A DNA stretch of 55,545 nucleotides from Gammaproteobacteria bacterium (GTDB lineage: Bacteria > Gemmatimonadota > Gemmatimonadetes > Longimicrobiales > Gaopeijiaceae), in assembly GCA_028819075.1 (NCBI GenBank), contig JAPPMM010000050.1, forward strand, positions 1 through 55,545. The letters run 5' to 3'. Both the position numbers and the translations under genes were made by a program. Under the pieces are notes generated by a model. That model had not been told where the DNA came from and did not search any database. It saw only the letters and a list, made by a program, of their open reading frames with translations. How positions within the stretch are numbered: the stretch's first letter is position 1; every line of letters starts with the position of its first letter. Of the stretch, positions 1 through 7,707 are shown piece after piece.

Positions 1-37
1 TTGAACTTAGACGATTCCTTACCTTGATACTCTTGGT

Positions 38-2578
38 TCACGGAGCGCTGTCCCACCGGCCGGCGAGTTGAAGACCCGTCACACGCCCGGATTCGTCTGT
101 TTCGACTCCGTACCACTCGTCCAACGGGGCATCGGTCAGCCAGTTCTCGCTGTCAATCCAATCCGGTCCGCTCGTCGCACGATAGAACGTCTCAAGGACG
201 TCGCGATCCGACACGGGCGTACATTCGACGCCGGTACCCTGGTGCGACGTAATGGCATCCAGCCAGGTCTGAAAGTCCGACTCGACAGGCGCGCACAGTT
301 GCGTGTCCCCGTAGTGGAATTCACGTAGAGGCAGCCGCGCCAATGAGAGCGGCAGCCGGCCGGTAAGCGGATTGTCGCCGATGCGCAATTCCTTCATGCG
401 GGACAGTTCGCCGAGCCGTGAGGGCAGTTGTCCGGTGAGTCCGTTCCGGGTCAGATCCAGCGTCGTCACCCGACCGATGGAATCGGCAGTGACGCCGTAC
501 CAATTCTCCAAGGCCTGGTCCTCCAGCCAACCGGCATTGTCCGCCCAGGCTGCGCCGCCCGTCGTTTCGTGCAGCGAGGTGAGTACGGCCACATCCGCCG
601 CGTTACAGTTTGCCGGTCCGCCGTCGAGCTTCTTGCTCCGCAGCCACTCGACAAACGCCGCCGTCCCCGGCGTGCAGAGTTGCGTACTGGAGCCCAAGCT
701 CAATACGCGGAGTTGGCCAAGCTGAAGAAAGCTGCTCGGGATCGGTCCGGACAGATTGTTCCCCCACAGGTACATCTCCGTCAGATTCGCGAGGTTGCCC
801 AGCTCCGGCGGGACCGAACCGTCGAGTGAGTTACCGCCGAGCGACAGGTTGGTCAGACTGGCGAGCTGCCCCAGTTCCGGCGGAATCGGACCCGTCAGGT
901 TGTTGCGCCACAGGGCGATCACCTCCAGGCTGGCCAGATTGCCCAGCTCCGGCGGAATCAGGCCGGAAAGGTCGTTGCCGCCAAGCGACAACTGGGTAAG
1001 CCTGGCCAGGTTGCCGAGTTCCTTTGGAATCGAGCCGGTCAGGTCGTTGTTACCGAGCCACAGGCGCGTGAGCCTGGAGAGGTTGCCGAGTTCGGTGGGA
1101 ATCGGACCGCTCAGTTCGTTGCCCCCGAACCCTCCGGGCGCACCTCCGAGAGACAAGTCGGTCAGATTCGCGAGCTGACCCAATTCAGCCGGGATACGGT
1201 CGCTGAGTTTGTTACTGTTGAGGTCCAACCGCTCGAGGTCGGCGAGGTTGCCGAGTTCGGGCGGGATCCGGCCGGTCAGATCGTTGCGGCCGAGATAAAG
1301 CTGCCTGAGGTTCCCGAGGTCGCCGAATTCGGGCGGGATCGCACCTGAGAATCGGTTGCGCGTAAGGTTAAGGTACTCCAAGCTCGCCAGGCCGCCCAGT
1401 TCAGGCGGAATCGAACGGGTCAGATCGTTGTTGCGGAGATCAAGCTCCCTCAGGCTCCCGAGGTTGCCGAGTTCCGGCGGGATCGAACCGGAGAGGCCGT
1501 GCGGGATCCAGACCCGCGTTTCCGAGTCCCAGCGACCTCGGAGTCGCAGCCGGACCACGCGCCCGGAGGCGTCGGTGTCTACGCCGTGCCACTCCCTCAA
1601 CGGCGCGTCGGTGAGCCAGTTCTCGTTGTCGATCCAGTTCGGCCCGTCCGTCGCTTCGTAGAGGGCCACCAGGGCCACGCGGTCCCCTGCCGACTGCGCC
1701 ACCGTCACCACCACCGCGGTCGACACGTCGCCCGACGCCGCTGTTACCGTCGTGATTCCGGCGTCCACGGCCATCAGCAGTCCGGCCGAGTCCACGACGA
1801 CCACCAGCGTGTCGCCGCTCGACCACGACACAACGGCCCCGGCCATCACGCGCCCGGCCTGGTCGCGCACCTCGGCCGCCAGTTGCACCGTCTGCCCGAG
1901 CGCCGTGAGCAGCACTGAATCGGGACTGACTGCAATGTCTGTCGGCAATGGAGGCACCACGCTCAGTTCGGCCCCACCCGTCACATCCGACGCCGTGGCC
2001 GTCACCACTGCGTCACCCTCGGCAATGGACTCGACCAGCCCCTGGTCGTCCACCCGGGCCACCAGCGTGTCGCTCGATGACCACGAGAACTCGGAATCCG
2101 TCACGCCGTGACCGTTCGCGTCGGTTGCCTCGGCCACCAGACGCACCGTGTCCCCGAACGCCACCAGGGTGTCCGCCGCTGGCGACACGACGACCGCGCT
2201 CACGACTTGGGCCACCGTCACCGCCGCCGTGCCCGAGGCCGACCCCGATGTTGCCGTGATCGTCGCGCTCCCGTTCCCGGCCGCCGTCACCTGCCCGGAC
2301 GCGTCCACGGGCGCCACCGAGGCATCGCTGCTCGTCCACGCAACCGCAGCCCCCGCCATCACCTGGCCGTTCTGGTCACGTACCTCGGCGGTGAACCGGG
2401 CCGTTTCCTCGAGAGCGGTCAGTGCCGCCGAATCCGGGGTGACCGTTACGGTGGTGGCCATGGGAGTCGGGGGAGGGGCCGGTTCGACAGCGCCATCGCC
2501 ACAGGACAGCACCAGCATGGTGATCGCGGCAACGGCCATGGCCGGGGTCGCGAAAGCGGTCGCTCGGCTCGTTGGCAT
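38..2578 (-). CDS. BIG2/LRR surface lipoprotein, 3'-truncated
   Basis: Predicted secreted lipoprotein of 846 residues. The N-terminus has a hydrophobic signal and a lipobox ending LVLSC (Cys26). Three BIG2-type Ig domains follow (about 42-295), then LRRs of the 'IPPELGNLxxLxxLxLxxN' type (about 355-640), then a second and third 'LxxLHxxTxGxxWxDNxxWL' module. The last module stops abruptly after GRWDS, where paralogues continue into more LRRs. Module order matches the N-terminal two thirds of the LRR-metzincin gene at 20937-24551, so this is probably the 5' part of such a gene rather than a complete protein. The ATG at 2578 is preferred over a TTG one codon upstream. It is last in a same-strand run of four genes. 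Probable role: adhesion or recognition at the cell surface; the ligand cannot be read from sequence. Confidence 0.8.
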   Translation of the reverse strand: MPTSRATAFATPAMAVAAITMLVLSCGDGAVEPAPPPTPMATTVTVTPDSAALTALEETARFTAEVRDQNGQVMAGAAVAWTSSDASVAPVDASGQVTAAGNGSATITATSGSASGTAAVTVAQVVSAVVVSPAADTLVAFGDTVRLVAEATDANGHGVTDSEFSWSSSDTLVARVDDQGLVESIAEGDAVVTATASDVTGGAELSVVPPLPTDIAVSPDSVLLTALGQTVQLAAEVRDQAGRVMAGAVVSWSSGDTLVVVVDSAGLLMAVDAGITTVTAASGDVSTAVVVTVAQSAGDRVALVALYEATDGPNWIDNENWLTDAPLREWHGVDTDASGRVVRLRLRGRWDSETRVWIPHGLSGSIPPELGNLGSLRELDLRNNDLTRSIPPELGGLASLEYLNLTRNRFSGAIPPEFGDLGNLRQLYLGRNDLTGRIPPELGNLADLERLDLNSNKLSDRIPAELGQLANLTDLSLGGAPGGFGGNELSGPIPTELGNLSRLTRLWLGNNDLTGSIPKELGNLARLTQLSLGGNDLSGLIPPELGNLASLEVIALWRNNLTGPIPPELGQLASLTNLSLGGNSLDGSVPPELGNLANLTEMYLWGNNLSGPIPSSFLQLGQLRVLSLGSSTQLCTPGTAAFVEWLRSKKLDGGPANCNAADVAVLTSLHETTGGAAWADNAGWLEDQALENWYGVTADSIGRVTTLDLTRNGLTGQLPSRLGELSRMKELRIGDNPLTGRLPLSLARLPLREFHYGDTQLCAPVESDFQTWLDAITSHQGTGVECTPVSDRDVLETFYRATSGPDWIDSENWLTDAPLDEWYGVETDESGRVTGLQLAGRWDSAP

Positions 2579-2614
2579 CAAACTAGCGCCCCATTGTCGG
2601 CGGGAGGGCTCTCC

Positions 2615-3187
2615 TCAGAAACGAATGCGCAGTCCCAGAATCATGCCGGCATTTCCATTGCGGTCGGGTCCGATGTCCACCAGGGGACTGAGCATCGCAC
2701 CGCTCCGGCCGGGGATCGGGATCGTCTCCCACTTTTCCCGCAGGAACATCCGTCCCACGACGAGGCCCGCCGCGCCCCCTCCGAGGGCGCCCCACCAGAA
2801 GGTATTGCCCTTTATTTCACAGGACTCGTCGCTGAACCAAAGGAACGTGGTTTCCGTGCAGACGACGTCATCGCTCGCGTAAGCCGTCACGAGGCCTCCC
2901 ACCAGTATTCCGCCCAAAGTCGGAAAGGCCCAGGCGTAGTCGACACAACAGGTCCTTACCTCAAGCATGTCGACTTCCATGTTGGACACGTCCCGGAGTT
3001 CCTCCTCCGAAAGCGCCAGGGTGAACCCGGCGTCGCTCGTCTCGACAATGTCGCCTGTCAATATGCTTCCGGCGATGGTCACACGGACACGATTGCCGAC
3101 ATCCTGAGCTGTCAGTGAGCCACAGGCGAAGAGGCACAGGCCGGCGATGATTGCAGCGGCGGATCCGATGGCATCCTGGCATGTCAT
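2615..3187 (-). CDS. Secreted small envelope protein, paralogue of next gene upstream
   Basis: A 190-residue protein with an N-terminal hydrophobic signal (cleavage plausible after LTAQ). A short beta domain follows (G-N-R-V-R-V...LTGDIVE...GFTLAL), then a CC pair (RTCC), a glycine-rich hydrophobic stretch (GALGGGAAGLVVG) that could be a membrane segment, and a C-terminus ending in RIRF. It shares this whole plan with the gene at 3268-3858, so the pair is a tandem duplication. ATG 3187 has GGAAGGAT just upstream. The terminal aromatic residue recalls outer-membrane insertion signals, but the protein is too short for an ordinary barrel. I do not recognise the family; function unknown. Confidence 0.75.
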   Translation of the reverse strand: MTCQDAIGSAAAIIAGLCLFACGSLTAQDVGNRVRVTIAGSILTGDIVETSDAGFTLALSEEELRDVSNMEVDMLEVRTCCVDYAWAFPTLGGILVGGLVTAYASDDVVCTETTFLWFSDESCEIKGNTFWWGALGGGAAGLVVGRMFLREKWETIPIPGRSGAMLSPLVDIGPDRNGNAGMILGLRIRF

Positions 3188-3267
3188 GCTGATCCTTCCG
3201 GTCGTGGCCTTCACCGAAGCGAACAGGCTCGTGTTTCCCGTGGACGTGATAGACGGGCGCGGCCGGC

Positions 3268-3858
3268 TCAGAAGCGAACCCGCGTCCCCAGAATCATGGT
3301 GGTTCCTCCGTAACGGGGCCGCAGGCCCGCCAATGGAGCAAGCGATACCCCGCCGAGATCCCCGTGCGGGATGACCTCCCACCTTTCGGTGAGAACGGTC
3401 ATTGCCACGGCCAGGCCGGCCGCTCCGCCGATGAGGCCTCCCCACAGCTCGTTGTTGCCCTTTCTGGTACAAGTTTCGGACACGGTAGGGAATGGGAGCA
3501 GGATAAACGCCTCCGAGCACGTTTCGTCATTGGTGAACTCTCCCAGAGCCCACCCCAGCAGCAGACCGCCTCCGACGGCGATCAGCCGTGCGCCGTCCAT
3601 GCAACAGGTTCTCACTTCGAGGCTCTCGACCTGCCCGTACTCGACCTCCTCGACTCGCGTGAATCCGGAGAATGCACCTGTCAGGAGAGTCACCGTGAAT
3701 CCCGTCTCACTTGCTTCGGTGACATCTCCCGTCAACGTGTCACCGGCGACGACCACGCGGACGCGATCACCCGCGTTCTGGGCAAACACGGAAGTGAAGG
3801 TGACCAACAGCAGAACGATCGTCGCGAACGCTGCAGCACGAGCATGTGATGACTTCAT
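3268..3858 (-). CDS. Secreted small envelope protein, tandem paralogue
   Basis: A 196-residue protein with a clear signal peptide (hydrophobic core, cleavage near VFAQ). It has the same layout as its neighbour: a GDRVRVVVAGDTLTG beta segment, an LEVRTCC motif, two glycine-rich hydrophobic stretches (GGGLLLGWALG and GGLIGGAAGLAVAM) and a C-terminus ending RVRF. The ATG at 3858 is preceded by GGAGGAAG. It starts 11 nt after the stop of the LRR lipoprotein gene at 3870-5420, so the two are probably co-transcribed. The reading frame is open further upstream, but no homology or ribosome site supports a longer form. Function unknown; an envelope role is inferred from the signal peptide and neighbours. 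Confidence 0.75.
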   Translation of the reverse strand: MKSSHARAAAFATIVLLLVTFTSVFAQNAGDRVRVVVAGDTLTGDVTEASETGFTVTLLTGAFSGFTRVEEVEYGQVESLEVRTCCMDGARLIAVGGGLLLGWALGEFTNDETCSEAFILLPFPTVSETCTRKGNNELWGGLIGGAAGLAVAMTVLTERWEVIPHGDLGGVSLAPLAGLRPRYGGTTMILGTRVRF

Positions 3859-3869
3859 GGCTTCCTCCG

Positions 3870-5420
3870 CTACCTCTGGTTGGCCGACGCCGCCGGAAAC
3901 ACCTGCAGTGGCAGATCGGCGGACCTTGCAAGCTCGTAGCCCCGATGGTAGGCACCCCGGTCGTCGGCGTATCGCCCGGGGGGCAGGCCGGGAAGCGCTC
4001 CCAGATCCACCGTCACGGCACCTGTCGTACCGGCCGTCCGGGTGACGGTCACGACCCGGCTCTCCACGCTGCCACGGGCGATCGTGACGCTGTTCCCGCC
4101 GTCCATGTTGCCGTTCGCGACGTTGATGGGAAGGATCATCTCGAACGGGGCGCCGGTGTGCACCCTGGCCCTGAAGCGGCCCTCTCCGGCCGATTCGAGC
4201 GAAACGACGAGCTGCAGCGGATCCACGGGATTGTCGTGCAGCCAGAGCGAGAACAGGCGGGACATCCCGGCGAACGCTCCCTCCGGCAGGCTGGTCAGGA
4301 GATTCTCGGAGAGGTCGAGGCTCCCCAGCGAGCCGAGGCCGGAAAACTCGCCGCCCGAGAGCTCGGTCAGTTGATTCTTCGCCAGATCGAGGAACCACAG
4401 CGAAATGAGGTCGGCAAAGACCCCGTCCGGCAGACCGTCGGCCTCCAACCCGTTCTCGTACAGGAAGAGTCGCCTCAGCAGGGGCAATCCGGAAAAGGCC
4501 TCTCTGGTGATGCTGCGGAGCTGATTCCGGGCCAGGTGCATTTCTTCCAGCACGGGCATTCCGGCGAACACGCGGTCCGGAAGGCTGGTCAGCCGGTTGC
4601 CATTCAGATGGAGGCTCTGAAGCGTCGCCAATCCGATGAACATGCCCTCCTCGAGGCTCGACAGCAGATTGTTCGTCAGCCTCAGTTCCGTCAGCTCCGA
4701 AAGCTCGAAGAACGCTGCCCTCGGCAGGGTGATGAGGCGGTTGTTGAACAGCCACAGCGTCTCGAGCGAGCGCAGTCCGGCGAACATCTCGTCCTGGAGA
4801 ACGGTCAGGGGGTTGTCGGTGATCGTGAGTTCCCTCAGCGAGGACAGCCCGGCGAAGTCGCCCGGCTTGAGCGAGGTGATTCCGCTGCTGCCGAGGTCGA
4901 TGCGGCCGTCGATGGCGGCCAGATGGGCTTCGGTGACGAGCGCGCAGTCGGAAACGTCGCGGATTCTGCCCAGGATGGCGGCCACGACCTGCTCGGTCCG
5001 CCCACAGATGCCCGCGGCCGTGGATTCGACCGATACGAAGATGACCTGCCGGGCCGACAAGCTCCCATCCGTCGCGCTCGCGGTGACCCTCGCCCTCCCC
5101 ACGGCCACGCCGGAGATGGTCAGGGCGCTGCCGGACACACTAGCCGTCGCGACGGCGGGGTCGTTCGATGACGCCTCATAGGTAAGTTCGTCCCCGTCCG
5201 GGTCGCTGAAGTAGAGCGACAGGTTCACCACCGCGGATTCGCCCTCCGCAACGGTCTGGTCGGGGATCGTGCCCACAGCCTCCGGGGCCTGGTTGGCGGG
5301 CTCGGGTTCGGTCGGCGCTTCCTCGCCGCCGCAGGCGGTCAGGCAGACTGTGGCGAAGGCCACGACCGAATGGGCCAGGCGGCGCCGGCAAGAGGGGATG
5401 GGCGGACTCGAAAAGCGCAT
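3870..5420 (-). CDS. Cadherin-like/LRR lipoprotein
   Basis: A 516-residue predicted lipoprotein with lipobox LTAC (Cys30). Residues about 40-130 form a cadherin-like Ig repeat (NQAPEAVGTIPDQTV...YFSDPDGDELTY), a style common in surface proteins of Gemmatimonadota and related environmental bacteria. About nine LRRs follow (165-395) of the 'F.GL..L..L.L..N.L..LP' type, unlike the IPPELG type in its neighbours, and a beta-rich C-terminal domain ends the protein. Start MRFSS at 5420 is chosen because the signal peptide begins there; the frame stays open upstream without a signal. First gene of the four-gene minus-strand run. Likely role: surface binding; ligand unknown. Confidence 0.8.
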   Translation of the reverse strand: MRFSSPPIPSCRRRLAHSVVAFATVCLTACGGEEAPTEPEPANQAPEAVGTIPDQTVAEGESAVVNLSLYFSDPDGDELTYEASSNDPAVATASVSGSALTISGVAVGRARVTASATDGSLSARQVIFVSVESTAAGICGRTEQVVAAILGRIRDVSDCALVTEAHLAAIDGRIDLGSSGITSLKPGDFAGLSSLRELTITDNPLTVLQDEMFAGLRSLETLWLFNNRLITLPRAAFFELSELTELRLTNNLLSSLEEGMFIGLATLQSLHLNGNRLTSLPDRVFAGMPVLEEMHLARNQLRSITREAFSGLPLLRRLFLYENGLEADGLPDGVFADLISLWFLDLAKNQLTELSGGEFSGLGSLGSLDLSENLLTSLPEGAFAGMSRLFSLWLHDNPVDPLQLVVSLESAGEGRFRARVHTGAPFEMILPINVANGNMDGGNSVTIARGSVESRVVTVTRTAGTTGAVTVDLGALPGLPPGRYADDRGAYHRGYELARSADLPLQVFPAASANQR

Positions 5421-5554
5421 GGTCCTGATGACATCGTTGCCGAGGGAAGACTTGCCGCCCGCGATCGCGGCCTTCCGTTCAACGAGCATGTGAAGGGCAG
5501 GTGCAGCCCCGCCATTCCCTGTTTTGGGAACCCCGCCCGGTCTCCCGCCGCCGG

Positions 5555-6706
5555 TTAGCGGGACGAGCCTCGCAAGCCTTCCAGCGACATGATCCGTCGC
5601 ACGAGCTCGGTTTGCTTGTGAATCCCCTGCTTGCGGTACACCCGCTTGAGGTGCATGCGCACGGTGCTCTGCGCGCAACCCTGCGCGCCCGCGATGTCGG
5701 CTATGGTCCGGCCGGCCGCCAGTGCCACGGCCACGCGCGCCTCAGTGCGCGTCAGCCCCAGCACCTCGGCGGCCAGCTCCGGATCGACCCGGGGTCGCCT
5801 TGCCGGGTCGACAACGAGCACCAGCGCGCCGACCGCCAGGACCCGGTGGCCCGCGCCCATCCTCCGAACCGGATGGACTTCCACGATCAGCGGAGCTTTG
5901 ACCTTCCTGCGCGTGACCTTCATCCAGCCGCCGGAGCCATGAACGCGGTACGGAGGTAGAGCCCGCGCCAACAAGCGCTTCAACTGCGCGTCCTCGTCCT
6001 TGATGCGGGCAGCCAGCACGCCATCCTCGTCGCAGAGACCATCGCGTTTCAGCAGGATTTCCCGGGCCGGTTCATTCGCCTCCAGGATGCGCCCTCGGCG
6101 ATCGAGCTGCATGAACCCCGATTGCCGGTTCTCGAGTAGCTCGGCAAGTGATGCGCCCAGCGCCCCGGCGTCCGCCATCGCGCGTCGCACGCGGGCGATC
6201 TGACGTATGTGAGGCGCGAGACGCCTGATGAGCCGGATCTGATCGTGCCCCCAGCCTTCGCGCTCGGTGGAGTCGCCGAAGGACAGGACAACCGCCAGCC
6301 CGTTCCCTCCGTCGAGCGCCATGAACAGCCCGTCCTGCGTCTTGTGGACGCGCCGAAACTCGTTGTATGTGGCGGACGTTCTCTTCTCCTCGTCGGAATA
6401 GAGATGGGACCTGTGGACCAACTCGCGATCGCGAAGTCCGTATAGCCGCGGAATTGCCTCGTCGCGCCAGTAGTAGTCGTGAAAGTACTGCTGCTGAAGA
6501 TCGTCTCTGCGCTCGCTGCCTACGAAGAACTCGGACAGGTAGATTTCGGGCTCCGCCCCCGAACCGAGATCCACGAACGTCAGGCTATGGCCGTTTGTAC
6601 GGACCATTTCATGGATGATGGCGGCCCCCGAGACCCAGTCGGCATCCTGCAGCGCCGCCTGATACAGCTTCTCCAGGACACGCTCGAACTGATCTTGCGA
6701 AGCCAT
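5555..6706 (-). CDS. LuxR-family transcriptional regulator (module A)
   Basis: A 383-residue regulator. The N-terminal half (about 1-185) is an alpha/beta sensory region, the middle (about 195-300) looks PAS-like (GFMQLDRRGRILEANEPA), and the C-terminus is a LuxR HTH (LTRTEARVAVALAAG...IADIAGAQGCAQSTVRMHLKRVYRKQG). It is therefore a sensor-linked DNA-binding protein and not a response regulator; no receiver aspartate is seen. It lies 50 nt downstream of the decayed P450 gene and is paralogous along its length to the gene at 34916-36049. Start ATG at 6706 aligns with the paralogue start. The effector is unknown. It may act on the dyad at 7611-7631. Confidence 0.88.
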   Translation of the reverse strand: MASQDQFERVLEKLYQAALQDADWVSGAAIIHEMVRTNGHSLTFVDLGSGAEPEIYLSEFFVGSERRDDLQQQYFHDYYWRDEAIPRLYGLRDRELVHRSHLYSDEEKRTSATYNEFRRVHKTQDGLFMALDGGNGLAVVLSFGDSTEREGWGHDQIRLIRRLAPHIRQIARVRRAMADAGALGASLAELLENRQSGFMQLDRRGRILEANEPAREILLKRDGLCDEDGVLAARIKDEDAQLKRLLARALPPYRVHGSGGWMKVTRRKVKAPLIVEVHPVRRMGAGHRVLAVGALVLVVDPARRPRVDPELAAEVLGLTRTEARVAVALAAGRTIADIAGAQGCAQSTVRMHLKRVYRKQGIHKQTELVRRIMSLEGLRGSSR

Positions 6707-6756
6707 CTCGCCTCCCTGCGTCACAAGTGGCTGGTCCGACGTCGATGCGCTCGTCC

Positions 6757-7612
6757 TCACGCCCTGAGGCAGCGCACCTGCAGGGACTCGGGCCCCCGCA
6801 GAATGACGCTCGGGCGATAACGCGGACGGTCCCCAAGCAGGCGGATCGACCGGAACCGCTCGAGCAGCATCTCGATTGCGATGCGCCCCTGCAGGCGGGC
6901 GAGCGGAGCGCCCAGGCAGTAGTGAATCCCGCTCCCGAACGACAGGTGGGCGCGCGGGTCGCGCCCGAGGTCGAGCCGGTCCGGATTCTCGAACACTTCC
7001 GGATCCCGGTTGGTGGCCCCCGTAAGAGCGACGACGTTGTCGCGCTTCCGCAACGGAGAGCCGTTTACCTCGCAGTCGACGAGCACCCGTCGGAAGGCCC
7101 AGTACGCCGGCGATGACCATCAGGGGCAGGGGGCGCGCCACGGCCGCCATCAGATCGAACGAAGACAGGTCGCCAATGTCGTCCAGCAGTGTCCCGATTG
7201 TACCGCGGATGCGTGATTCGAGCGCGTTGCCCGCCTGGGGGGCGAATGCGTCGCGGACGCGAGCTCGGAGCCGCGTGTGGTCCGGCGGGTCCAGAACCAG
7301 CATCGAGAACTCGTGCGCGGGCGACAGCATGACGCGCTGAAGGGGCGAGAGCGTGTCCTCGCGCGGGTCGTTGCCGAAGCGTCGGTGGTCGCGCAGGATG
7401 AGCTCCACATCGGCATGGCGCGTGAACACCCAGGCGTTCAACAATCGGCTGCGGTGCACCGGCGCCCTGGCGCGGAGGGCCGCCAGGGCGGGGTACGGAT
7501 CCCGCACGGTCCGGGGTGAGAGCGGGTTGTATGCAATCCCGTGCTTCCAGCGCTCGGGCAGGACCAGCGCGCCGGCAACCGCCGATTGTACCGCGTGGGG
7601 AACTCGGAACAT
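6757..7612 (-). pseudogene. Cytochrome P450, inactivated by a 410-bp internal deletion
   Basis: The 5' part encodes a P450 N-terminus almost identical in plan to the intact copy at 36062-37327, up to VIAGVLGLP. The sequence then jumps, in a different frame, to VLVDCEVNG and continues through the haem loop FGSGIHYCLG to the C-terminus. The locus is 856 nt against 1266 nt for the intact copy, a net loss of exactly 410 nt. That removes the I-helix (AGSET) and the K-helix ExxR and shifts the frame. The junction lies near 7090-7100. The first reading frame runs on into the regulator downstream, so no functional P450 can be made. Confidence 0.9.
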
Positions 7613-7631
7613 TCCTCTAATCTAGAGGAAT
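7611..7631. promoter_or_regulatory. Palindromic operator candidate in divergent promoter (module A)
   Basis: Perfect inverted repeat with 9-bp arms ATTCCTCTA and TAGAGGAAT around the spacer ATC. It overlaps the ATG of the P450 reading frame and sits about 77 bp upstream of the kinase start. The equivalent site in module B is 37326-37346. The 95-nt intergenic space is AT-rich compared with the genes. A dyad of about 20 bp suits a LuxR-type HTH dimer better than an OmpR-type winged helix, which usually binds direct repeats; this is inference. Confidence 0.6.
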
Positions 7632-7707
7632 TGATATGTTTAAAACGTGTACAGATGTATTAATTTTATGTTGATTTCATGTCTTATGTGGGAGAGGGAG
7701 ACGCCGC

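Noticed and set aside
2108..3118. 336-codon plus-strand ORF opposite the LRR lipoprotein and its neighbour
   Set aside because: Spans two real minus-strand genes and their gap, with composition typical of an antisense shadow.
5555..7612. A single 685-codon frame joining P450 N-terminus to the LuxR regulator
   Set aside because: Not a natural fusion. It results from the 410-bp deletion and frameshift in the P450, which lets the first frame run into the regulator.
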